A stretch of 64,000 nucleotides of DNA from Bacteroidota bacterium. GTDB taxonomy: Bacteria; Bacteroidota; Bacteroidia; Chitinophagales; Chitinophagaceae. The position numbers were made by a program, and so were the translations under genes. Within the stretch, counting starts at the first letter, position 1; each line of letters starts with the position of its first letter. Shown in pieces: positions 54,253-62,425 of the stretch. The DNA is taken from assembly GCA_018268035.1 (NCBI GenBank), contig JAFDXI010000102.1, forward strand, positions 1-64,000, in the 5' to 3' direction. Under the pieces are notes generated by a model, which saw only the letters and a program-made list of their open reading frames with translations, did not search any database and was not told the DNA's origin.

Positions 54253-55932
54253 ATGGCAGACAATGTTTTCGATGCAATCGTAATTGGTTCAGGTATCAGC
54301 GGTGGCTGGGCAGCCAAAGAACTTTCTGAAAAAGGATTAAAAGTAATCATGTTAGAACGTGGTATGGACATCAGGCATAAAATTGATTATGTCAATACCA
54401 ACAAAGACCCATGGGAATTTCCTCATCGTGGTGGACGGACTCAAAAAATGATAAAAGATTACCCTGTATTACGCAGGGATTATCCTTTGAATGAAATGAA
54501 CCTTGACTGGTGGGTGAAAGATGAAGAATGTCCATATACTGAAATCAAACGCTTCGACTGGTTCAGGGGTTATCATGTTGGTGGCCGTTCATTATTGTGG
54601 GGGCGACAGAGCTATCGCTGGAGTGATTGGGATTTTGAAGCTAATGCAAAAGATGGTATTGCTATTGACTGGCCTGTGCGATATAATGAAATAGCTCCCT
54701 GGTATGACTATGCGGAGCAATTTGCCGGCATTAGTGGTAGTATGGAAGGTTTGCCTCAACTGCCTGATGGTAAATTCATGCCACCAATGGAAATGACTTG
54801 CGTGGAAAAAGATGTGGCAGCCCGTATCAAAGATTATTATAAGGGACAGCGGGCAATGATCATAGGTCGTACAGCTAATATTACAAAACCGATACAGGAA
54901 AGAACAAATTGCCAGTACAGGAATAAATGCTGGTTGGGTTGTCCCTTTGGCGCTTATTTCAGCACACAGTCTTCTACTCTGCCTGCGGCTATGAAAACAG
55001 GTAATTTAACTGTGCGTCCCTGGGCTATTGTTACGAAAATATTGTATGATAAAGACACAAAAAAAGCTACAGGTGTGGAAGTACTGGATGCACAAAACAA
55101 CCAGACTTATGAGTATAAATCAAAAATCGTTTTCCTGAATGCATCAACTTTAAACAGTGCTTGGGTGTTGATGAATTCTGCCACAGATATCTGGCCTGAT
55201 GGTTTGGGAAGTAGCAGTGGTGAACTGGGTCATAATCTAATGGATCACCACCTGGGAGTAGGAGCTTCGGGATCCGTGGATGGTTATGAAGATAAATACT
55301 ATTATGGGCGCAGACCAAACGGTGTTTATATTCCACGTTACAGAAATTATTTTGGTGATAAGAGAGATTACCTGAGAGGTTTTGGTTACCAGGGTGGAGG
55401 AAGCCGTGGTGGTTGGGGTAGCGCAGTTGCAGAATTATCAATTGGCGGTGCTTATAAAGATGCTTTAACTGAGCCCGGTGGCTGGTCTATGGGAATTGGT
55501 GGCTTTGGTGAAATGTTGCCAGATCACAGCAATAAAATAACATTGGATAAAAATAACAAAGACAAATGGGGACTGAATACTTTGGCTATTGATTGTGAGC
55601 TTAAAGAAAATGAATTGAAGATGCGCAAGGATATGTTGAATGATGCAATTGAAATGCTTACTGTGGCAGGTGTAAAAAATGTTGGTGGTTTTGATGGTGA
55701 TGGTACTCCTGGCCGGGGTATTCATGAAATGGGTACAGCAAGAATGGGTAATGATCCAAAAACATCTGTGCTGAATAAATGGAACCAGGTATGGGATGCA
55801 ATGAATGTGTTTGTAACTGATGGCTCATTTATGGTTAGTTCAAATTGTTGCAATCCATCACTCACCTATATGGCATTCACTGCACGAGCAGCAGACCACG
55901 CTGTAAGCGAATTGAAGAAAGGCAATATTTAA
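54253..55932 (+). CDS. GMC-family dehydrogenase, type A (FAD, [3Fe-4S])
   Basis: A 559-residue flavoprotein resembling the catalytic subunit of FAD-dependent glucose/glycoside dehydrogenases. FAD-binding motif IGSGISGGWAAKEL (about 11-24). C-x5-C-x3-C (Cys220, 226, 230) matches the [3Fe-4S] ligand spacing of bacterial FAD-GDH. Active-site His is near 491 (HEMGTARMG) and Asn near 534 (NPSLT). No signal peptide; export probably by pairing with the Tat-signal small subunit encoded at 61465. Most similar in the window to the fourth copy. Confidence 0.93.
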   Translation: MADNVFDAIVIGSGISGGWAAKELSEKGLKVIMLERGMDIRHKIDYVNTNKDPWEFPHRGGRTQKMIKDYPVLRRDYPLNEMNLDWWVKDEECPYTEIKRFDWFRGYHVGGRSLLWGRQSYRWSDWDFEANAKDGIAIDWPVRYNEIAPWYDYAEQFAGISGSMEGLPQLPDGKFMPPMEMTCVEKDVAARIKDYYKGQRAMIIGRTANITKPIQERTNCQYRNKCWLGCPFGAYFSTQSSTLPAAMKTGNLTVRPWAIVTKILYDKDTKKATGVEVLDAQNNQTYEYKSKIVFLNASTLNSAWVLMNSATDIWPDGLGSSSGELGHNLMDHHLGVGASGSVDGYEDKYYYGRRPNGVYIPRYRNYFGDKRDYLRGFGYQGGGSRGGWGSAVAELSIGGAYKDALTEPGGWSMGIGGFGEMLPDHSNKITLDKNNKDKWGLNTLAIDCELKENELKMRKDMLNDAIEMLTVAGVKNVGGFDGDGTPGRGIHEMGTARMGNDPKTSVLNKWNQVWDAMNVFVTDGSFMVSSNCCNPSLTYMAFTARAADHAVSELKKGNI

Positions 55933-56065
55933 AATGTTGATGCATAACATAAAGTTCCGCATCATATATTTTAGGTTGCTGAGTTTGCAATTTTGAGATT
56001 TGTTATGTTTTAAAATACGATAAATCAGATTTCTCAAAATCAGAAATCGCATATAATAATTTAAG

Positions 56066-57799
56066 GTGCCGCAAGACAGCAGTAAGATAAATATCAATTC
56101 CGGTGGTGTTCAAAAAAACACTTATGATGCTATAGTGATTGGCAGTGGCATCAGTGGTGGATGGGCTGCTAAAGAATTGTGTGAGCTTGGTCTAAAAACA
56201 TTAGTATTGGAACGTGGCCGCGATGTAAAACATATCAAAGATTATCCAACTGCAAATTTAGCGCCTTGGGAATTCAGGCATCACGGGGGCATTACAGACA
56301 AAGACAAAAAAGAAAATCCGGTTGCATCACATTGTTATGCTTTTGAAGAAACAGCAATGCATTTTTTTGTTAAAGATAAAGAGCATCAGTACATACAGGA
56401 AAAACCTTTTGACTGGATACGTGGATACCAGGTGGGTGGCAAATCTTTAACATGGGGAAGATGCACACAGCGTTGGAGTGATTTTGAATTCTCCGGCCCA
56501 CAGCGTTTTGGTTATGGGTGGGATTGGCCTATACGTTATAAAGATGTTGCATCATGGTATTCACACGTTGAAAAATTTATCGGTGTTTGCGGTAGTAAAG
56601 ATGGTTTGGAGGCAATGCCAGATGGAGAATTCCTGCCACCGTTTGAATTAAATTGTGTTGAGCAGCATTTAAAAGAAAGCATTTTAAAAAATTATGGTAA
56701 CCGCTTTTTAGTACATGCCCGTTGGGCACATTTAACACAGCCCAACCAAACACATATTGATCAGGGAAGAGGTAAATGCCAGGCAAGAAATTTATGTACA
56801 AGGGGTTGCCCGTTTGGTGGTTATTTCAGTTCAAACTCTTCAACACTTCCCTGGGCTGCTAAAACAGGTAATCTTACAATCAGGCCTTTTTCAGTAGTAC
56901 ATTCTATTATTTATGACGAACAAAAACAAAAAGCTTCCGGCGTACGCATTGTTGATACCAATACAAAACAATCAACAGAATTTTTTGCAAAAATAATTTT
57001 TGTAAACGGGTCTGCATTAAACAGTAATCTCATTTTATTAAACTCAACATCAAAACGTTTTCCCAATGGTTTAGGAAATGATAGCGGATTGTTGGGAAAA
57101 TATATTTGCCATCATAATTATCGTGGATGGTTGGGTGGTGAAATTGACGGCTTCACAGATTCATATTATTTCGGCAGAAACCCAACAGATGCCATTATTG
57201 CCAATTATCGTAACCTGCATCAAATAGATACAGATTTCCTCGGCGGATACACCACTTATTGTGGTGCACATCGGGATAGAAATAATGGTAATAATAACCC
57301 GCAACAAATTGGTGCAGCATATAAAGAATCAATGACTGAACCAGGTGGATGGACTGTATATGCATATTTACAGGGTGAAACAATTCCTAAAGAAAAAAAT
57401 CATGTCCGTTTAAGTACAGATAAAAAAGATGATTGGGGTATTCCGCAATTAATTACTTCTGTTGAGTATGACGATAACGATGATAAACTATTGAATGATT
57501 TTTTTGTACAGACTGAAGAAATGTTTACAAAAGCAGGTGTAAAAAATATTTATCATACAGATAGCAAACAAGCGCCAGGTTTAGATATTCATGAAATGGG
57601 CGGGTGCAGGATGGGAAATGATCCAAAAACATCCATGCTGGATAAATGGAATGCATTGCATCATTGTAAAAATGTTTTCGTTACTGATGGTGCATGTATG
57701 ACAAGCACCGGAAATCAAAGCCCCAGCATTTTGTATATGACTTTAACTGCAAGGGCAGCGAATTATGTAGTGGAACAACTTAAAAAAAATAATATTTAA
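56066..57799 (+). CDS. GMC-family dehydrogenase, type B (FAD, [3Fe-4S])
   Basis: A 577-residue paralog that starts with GTG (no ATG in frame before the FAD motif IGSGISGGWAAKEL). The cluster motif is C-x5-C-x3-C (Cys238, 244, 248, in CQARNLCTRGC). The conserved HEMGGCRMG carries a Cys where type A has Ala, and the late Asn is in GNQSPSIL, where Ser-Pro-Ser replaces Asn-Pro-Ser. That substitution near the active site may change specificity. Closest to the third copy. Confidence 0.92.
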   Translation: MPQDSSKININSGGVQKNTYDAIVIGSGISGGWAAKELCELGLKTLVLERGRDVKHIKDYPTANLAPWEFRHHGGITDKDKKENPVASHCYAFEETAMHFFVKDKEHQYIQEKPFDWIRGYQVGGKSLTWGRCTQRWSDFEFSGPQRFGYGWDWPIRYKDVASWYSHVEKFIGVCGSKDGLEAMPDGEFLPPFELNCVEQHLKESILKNYGNRFLVHARWAHLTQPNQTHIDQGRGKCQARNLCTRGCPFGGYFSSNSSTLPWAAKTGNLTIRPFSVVHSIIYDEQKQKASGVRIVDTNTKQSTEFFAKIIFVNGSALNSNLILLNSTSKRFPNGLGNDSGLLGKYICHHNYRGWLGGEIDGFTDSYYFGRNPTDAIIANYRNLHQIDTDFLGGYTTYCGAHRDRNNGNNNPQQIGAAYKESMTEPGGWTVYAYLQGETIPKEKNHVRLSTDKKDDWGIPQLITSVEYDDNDDKLLNDFFVQTEEMFTKAGVKNIYHTDSKQAPGLDIHEMGGCRMGNDPKTSMLDKWNALHHCKNVFVTDGACMTSTGNQSPSILYMTLTARAANYVVEQLKKNNI

Positions 57800-57869
57800 T
57801 TTAATATGCACTTTTAATAAACATATTGTGTTTTTGAATTTTGAAATTTATTGATAACAGGAATAAAAA

Positions 57870-59591
57870 ATGGGTGATACTTTAAACATAAACAACAAAG
57901 CAAAACAACAAAACACTTATGATGCTATTGTGATTGGCAGTGGCATCAGTGGTGGATGGGCTGCTAAAGAATTGTGTGACCATGGTATCAAAACTTTATT
58001 GCTGGAACGTGGAAGAAATGTGGTGCATCTTAAAGATTATCCAACAGCAACAATGGCGCCCTGGGAATTTCCTCACCATGGCGAAATACCACTTAAAATA
58101 AAAGAAGAAAATCCTGTTGTTTCTCGTTGCTATGCTTTTTATGAAGGCTCGCAACATTTTTTTGTAAAGGATACAGAACATCCATATATACAACAAAAAC
58201 CTTTTGACTGGATTCGCGGTTACCAGGTGGGTGGAAAATCTTTGTTGTGGGCAAGACAGACACAACGCTGGAGCAAATATGAATTTGAAGGACCCGCAAG
58301 AGATAATTATGCTGTTGACTGGCCTATCAGATATGATGATATAGCACCCTGGTATTCTCATGTTGAAAAATTTGCAGGTATCAGCGGCAATTATGATGGA
58401 CTTGAAACATTGCCTGATGGTGAATTCCTACCTGCATGGGAAATGAATTGTGTTGAGAAAGATATTCAGCAAAAAATTAATGCAGCATATCCAAACAGGA
58501 ATGTGATACAAGGCCGCTGTGCACATCTTACCAAACCCAATCAAATTCATATCGAACAGGGCAGGACACAATGCCAGGCAAGAAGTTTATGTGAAAGGGG
58601 TTGCCCGTTTGGTGGTTATTTTAGTTCCAATGCATCAACAATTCCGTGGGCGCTTAAAACAGGCAATCTTACCATTCAACCTGAAGCAACAGTGCATTCG
58701 ATTATTTATGATGATAAGTTGAATAAAGCAGTTGGTGTGCGTGTCATCAATACTAATACCAAACATGCTACTGAATATTTTGCGAAAATAATTTTTGTGA
58801 ATGCAGCTTGTTTTAATACAAACCTCATCTTATTAAATTCAACTTCCAATCGTTTCCCCAATGGATTTGGAAATGATAATGGATTACTTGGAAAATATAT
58901 AGCATTTCACAATTACCGGGGCACTGTTTCTGCAAGCTACGACGGGCTGATGGATAAATATTATTTTGGAAGGAGACCCACTCAGCCGATGATGCCCAAC
59001 TTTAGAAATGTGTATAAACAGGAGATGGATTTTCAACGAGGCTATATGACATTTTATGGTGCAGACAGAGGCAGGGCTTCCGGCGATTCATTACAGCAAA
59101 TTGGTGGAGAGTATAAAGATGCTTTAACAGAAGCAGGTGATTGGTATGTTTCAATGATGATGCAGGGTGAAACAATTCCTAAAAAAACAAATGAAGTTTT
59201 TTTAAGTAAGGATAAAAAAGATGATTGGGGCATTCCGCAGTTAGTTTTTAATGTTGACTATGATGATAATGATGAAAGATTACTAAAAGATTTTTTATCA
59301 CAGGGAGCAGAAATGCTGGATAAGGCAGGTTGTAAAAATATTGTGCAGCATGATAGCAGACAGGCTCCCGGTTTAGACATACATGAAATGGGTGGATGCA
59401 GGATGGGTAAAGACCCTGGCACTTCTCTGCTCAATGCATACAACCAATTTCATAATTGCAAAAATGTTTTTGTTTCTGATGGGGCTTGTATGACAAGCAC
59501 GGGTACACAAAATCCATCATTGACATTTATGGCATTAACAGCAAGAGCAGCAAATTATGCAGTAGATGAATTGAAGAAAGGGAATATATAA
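57870..59591 (+). CDS. GMC-family dehydrogenase, type B (FAD, [3Fe-4S])
   Basis: A 573-residue paralog. N-terminus MGDTLNINNKA is shared almost exactly with the fourth copy. FAD motif, cluster Cys235/241/245 (CQARSLCERGC), HEMGGCRMG and TQNPSLTFMA are all present, so the active-site Asn is retained here. It follows the second copy after 70 nt. No signal peptide. Substrate unknown, presumably the C3 hydroxyl of a glycoside. Confidence 0.93.
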   Translation: MGDTLNINNKAKQQNTYDAIVIGSGISGGWAAKELCDHGIKTLLLERGRNVVHLKDYPTATMAPWEFPHHGEIPLKIKEENPVVSRCYAFYEGSQHFFVKDTEHPYIQQKPFDWIRGYQVGGKSLLWARQTQRWSKYEFEGPARDNYAVDWPIRYDDIAPWYSHVEKFAGISGNYDGLETLPDGEFLPAWEMNCVEKDIQQKINAAYPNRNVIQGRCAHLTKPNQIHIEQGRTQCQARSLCERGCPFGGYFSSNASTIPWALKTGNLTIQPEATVHSIIYDDKLNKAVGVRVINTNTKHATEYFAKIIFVNAACFNTNLILLNSTSNRFPNGFGNDNGLLGKYIAFHNYRGTVSASYDGLMDKYYFGRRPTQPMMPNFRNVYKQEMDFQRGYMTFYGADRGRASGDSLQQIGGEYKDALTEAGDWYVSMMMQGETIPKKTNEVFLSKDKKDDWGIPQLVFNVDYDDNDERLLKDFLSQGAEMLDKAGCKNIVQHDSRQAPGLDIHEMGGCRMGKDPGTSLLNAYNQFHNCKNVFVSDGACMTSTGTQNPSLTFMALTARAANYAVDELKKGNI

Positions 59592-59678
59592 TTCAGGAAT
59601 AGATGAATTAATTGACGAAACTTTTGAAGCGCTAAAACTGAGTTTGGAAAAATTGATATCATTTTTTAAGAAATAACA

Positions 59679-61385
59679 ATGGGTGATACTTTAAACATCA
59701 ACAACAAAGCACAACAGCAAAATACTTTTGATGCTATTGTTATAGGTTCCGGTATCAGTGGGGGTTGGGCTGCCAAAGAGCTTACAGAAAAAGGATTAAA
59801 AGTATTAATGCTTGAAAGGGGAAGAAATTTTGAACATCTTAAAGATTATAAATCTGCATCCAAAGATATTTGGGAGTTCCCACATCATGGACGTGTTACG
59901 CAGGAAGAATTAAAACGGCATCCGGTGATTGCAAGGACATGGGGAACGTATGAACCTATCATTGATTATTGGGCTAATGATGTGGAGGCGCCTTATGTGG
60001 AAATCAAACCTTTCAAATGGTGGCGGGCTTACCAGTTTGGCGGCCGTTCCATTTTGTGGGGCAGGCAAAGTTACCGCTGGAGTGATTTTGATTTTGAAGG
60101 CAACGCAAAAGATGGCTGGGCAATTGACTGGCCTATCAGATATAAAGACATTGAACCCTGGTATGATTATGTAGAAGAATTTATTGGTGTAAGCGGGTCA
60201 ATTGAAAACATACCACAACTACCCGATGGCCATTTTACGCCGCCAATGGATTTGACCTGTGTTGAAAAAGATGTGTCAGCAAGGATAAAAGAAAAATTCG
60301 GCAGGCACATGATTATCGGCAGAAGCGCCAATACAACTATTCCAAAAGAAGGCCGCACAAATTGTCAGTTCAGGAACCGATGTTGGGAAGGTTGCCCGTT
60401 TGGCGGATATTTCAGCACGCAGTCGTCCACATTTCCTGCTGCCATGAAGTCTGGAAATTTAACCATGCGTCCCTGGAGCATCGTTACAAAAATTTTGTAT
60501 GATAAAGACACCAAAAAAGCAACCGGTGTGGAAGTGCTGGATGCAGACAACAATCAAACCTATCAGTATTTTTCAAAAATAGTTTTTGTCAATGCGTCGG
60601 CATTAAACAGTGCATGGGTGCTGATGAATTCTGCAACAGATATTTGGCCCGAAGGGCTGGGCAGCAGCAGTGGTGAGCTGGGCCATAACATCATGGACCA
60701 TCATTATAATGTGGGTGCCAGCGGAACGGTTGAAGGGTATGAAGACAAATATTATTATGGCAGAAGGCCGAATGGATTTTATATAGTTCGTTTTGCCAAT
60801 TTGTTTGGTGATAAAAGGGATTTTTTGCGTGGTTTTGGTTACCAGGGTAGTGGGAGCCGGGAAAACTGGAGCAGGAGCGTGGCTGAGCTAAGCATTGGCG
60901 GCGCATATAAGGATGCATTAACCGAACCAGGCCAATGGACAATTGGTATGACTGGCTTTGGTGAGCTTTTACCTTATCATGAAAACAAAATTTATTTAGA
61001 TAAAAATAAAAAAGATAAATGGGGTTTACCGGTGCTGGCTATGGATGCAGAGTTAAAAGACAATGAACTGAAAATGCGCAAAGCCATCCGCGAAGAAGCA
61101 GTAGCAATGCTGGAAGCATCCGGTGTAAAAAATATTAATTCATGGGATAATGGTCATGAGATAGGTGATGGCATCCATGAAATGGGCAGTGCAAGAATGG
61201 GCAATGACCCAAAAACATCTGTGTTGAATAAATGGAACCAGGTGTGGGATGCACAAAATGTTTTTGTAACGGATGGGGCTTTTATGGTTTCAAGTGCATG
61301 TCAGAATCCTTCATTAACTTACATGGCAATGACGGCGAGGGCTGCTAACCATGCTGTGGAAGAATTGAAAAAAGGAAACATATAA
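59679..61385 (+). CDS. GMC-family dehydrogenase, type A (FAD, [3Fe-4S])
   Basis: A 568-residue paralog. Residues 1 to about 35 match the third copy (MGDTLNINNKA), while the body resembles the first copy: YDKDTKKATGVEVLDA, LMNSATDIWP and GHNIMDHH. Cluster Cys229/235/239, HEMGSARMG and CQNPSLTYMA are intact. It looks like a mosaic. The small subunit gene follows after 79 nt. Confidence 0.93.
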   Translation: MGDTLNINNKAQQQNTFDAIVIGSGISGGWAAKELTEKGLKVLMLERGRNFEHLKDYKSASKDIWEFPHHGRVTQEELKRHPVIARTWGTYEPIIDYWANDVEAPYVEIKPFKWWRAYQFGGRSILWGRQSYRWSDFDFEGNAKDGWAIDWPIRYKDIEPWYDYVEEFIGVSGSIENIPQLPDGHFTPPMDLTCVEKDVSARIKEKFGRHMIIGRSANTTIPKEGRTNCQFRNRCWEGCPFGGYFSTQSSTFPAAMKSGNLTMRPWSIVTKILYDKDTKKATGVEVLDADNNQTYQYFSKIVFVNASALNSAWVLMNSATDIWPEGLGSSSGELGHNIMDHHYNVGASGTVEGYEDKYYYGRRPNGFYIVRFANLFGDKRDFLRGFGYQGSGSRENWSRSVAELSIGGAYKDALTEPGQWTIGMTGFGELLPYHENKIYLDKNKKDKWGLPVLAMDAELKDNELKMRKAIREEAVAMLEASGVKNINSWDNGHEIGDGIHEMGSARMGNDPKTSVLNKWNQVWDAQNVFVTDGAFMVSSACQNPSLTYMAMTARAANHAVEELKKGNI

Positions 61386-61464
61386 AATGGTTGAATTAAA
61401 AAAGATAAATAATTGGAATAAGTAAATCAGAAATCAAAAATATAAAACTCAAAAAATAAACATT

Positions 61465-62109
61465 ATGGATAGACGCGAAGCATTATCAAGGGTTGCACTG
61501 ATTATGGGAGGAACCATTATCGGTGCTGAAGCATTTCTTTCCGGTTGTAAAAATCCTCCTGCCAAAGAAGGATTGTTTTCAACTGAAGATGTAGCATTAT
61601 TAGATGAAGTGGGTGATACAATTTTGCCAACCACTGCTGCATCACCTGGCGCAAAAGCTGCACAAATCGGCGCATTTATGAAAGTAATTGTTACCGATTG
61701 TTACACACCTGAAGACCAGAAAATTTTTACTGATGGCATTATTAAACTACAGGATGCTGCTCAGAAAAAATACAGTAAGTCTTTCATGGAAATGTCTCCA
61801 GAGCAAAGAACGGAGTTTTTGATTGCACTGGATAAAGAAGCAAATGACAGGTCTAAAGAAATTGCAGCAAATGACAGCAAACTTACTGATGAGCAAAAAC
61901 ATGAGCGCAAACTGCAGCAGGATTTAGGTACTTATAAAAGACCGGTAGAAGATGACCCACATTATTTTAGTTTAATAAAGCAATTAACATTGTGGGGATA
62001 CTTTACTTCCAAACCTGGAGCAACACAGGCATTGCGTTATGTGGCTGTACCTGGTAGTTACCAGGGTTGCATACCTTACAAAAAAGGCGATAAAGCCTGG
62101 GCAACTTAG
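61465..62109 (+). CDS. Gluconate 2-dehydrogenase subunit 3-like protein (Tat-signal small subunit)
   Basis: A 214-residue protein of the family that forms the gamma subunit of FAD-dependent gluconate/glucose dehydrogenases. The N-terminus MDRREALSRVALIMGG has the twin-Arg signal and ends in FLSGC (Cys28), a possible lipobox. The mature part contains DEVGDTILPTTAASPGAKAA, a family hallmark. In known complexes this subunit carries the Tat signal for a signal-less catalytic partner. Here it is the only such gene after four catalytic genes. Confidence 0.92.
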   Translation: MDRREALSRVALIMGGTIIGAEAFLSGCKNPPAKEGLFSTEDVALLDEVGDTILPTTAASPGAKAAQIGAFMKVIVTDCYTPEDQKIFTDGIIKLQDAAQKKYSKSFMEMSPEQRTEFLIALDKEANDRSKEIAANDSKLTDEQKHERKLQQDLGTYKRPVEDDPHYFSLIKQLTLWGYFTSKPGATQALRYVAVPGSYQGCIPYKKGDKAWAT

Positions 62110-62148
62110 TTGTTATAATTATTTGTAACCCGGATAATTAAGAAATAT

Positions 62149-62184
62149 AAAAGGGATGGTTCAGATTACCGAACCACCCCTTTT
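62149..62184. terminator. Bidirectional terminator (dehydrogenase operon / tRNA-Met)
   Basis: AAAAGGGaTGGTTC (62149-62162) pairs with GAACCAcCCCTTTT (62171-62184) with one mismatch; A- and T-tracts flank it, so it serves both convergent transcripts. Confidence 0.88.
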
Positions 62185-62190
62185 TAATTG

Positions 62191-62264
62191 TAGCGGGATC
62201 GGGAATTGAACCCGAGACCTCCGGGTTATGAATCCGACGCTCTAACCACCTGAGCTATCCCGCC
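62191..62264 (-). tRNA. tRNA-Met (anticodon CAT)
   Basis: A 74-nt cloverleaf: acceptor GGCGGGA / TCCCGCT (G1-U72), discriminator A, anticodon loop TTCATAA (CAT), T arm GGGTTCAATTCCC. The paired first base and absence of the initiator C1-A72 mismatch indicate an elongator; an Ile(CAT) species cannot be strictly excluded. CCA is not encoded. Confidence 0.93.
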
Positions 62265-62276
62265 ATTTTAAGAGGC

Positions 62277-62285
62277 GCAAATGTA
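62277..62285 (-). promoter_or_regulatory. -7 promoter box (TACATTTGC) of tRNA-Met
   Basis: Exact TAnnTTTGC on the minus strand, 12 nt before the first tRNA nucleotide. Confidence 0.8.
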
Positions 62286-62425
62286 GGGAATTGCCGGATA
62301 TTATTCTACCCGATTAGGTTGTTTTATGCAATTTAGCAAGATATTTGCTCGTTTTTTAAACTGAAAAATTATTGTAAAATATTTCTTAGTTTGGTTTTAT
62401 TAAAAATGTGAATTTCCAATTGCCT

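Noticed and set aside
53255-62109. Type IX secretion or SusCD-type polysaccharide utilisation locus
   Set aside because: No TonB-dependent receptor, SusD-like lipoprotein or C-terminal sorting domain is visible in these genes.
62191-62264. Initiator tRNA-fMet
   Set aside because: Position 1 pairs with position 72 (G-U) and the initiator C1-A72 mismatch is absent.
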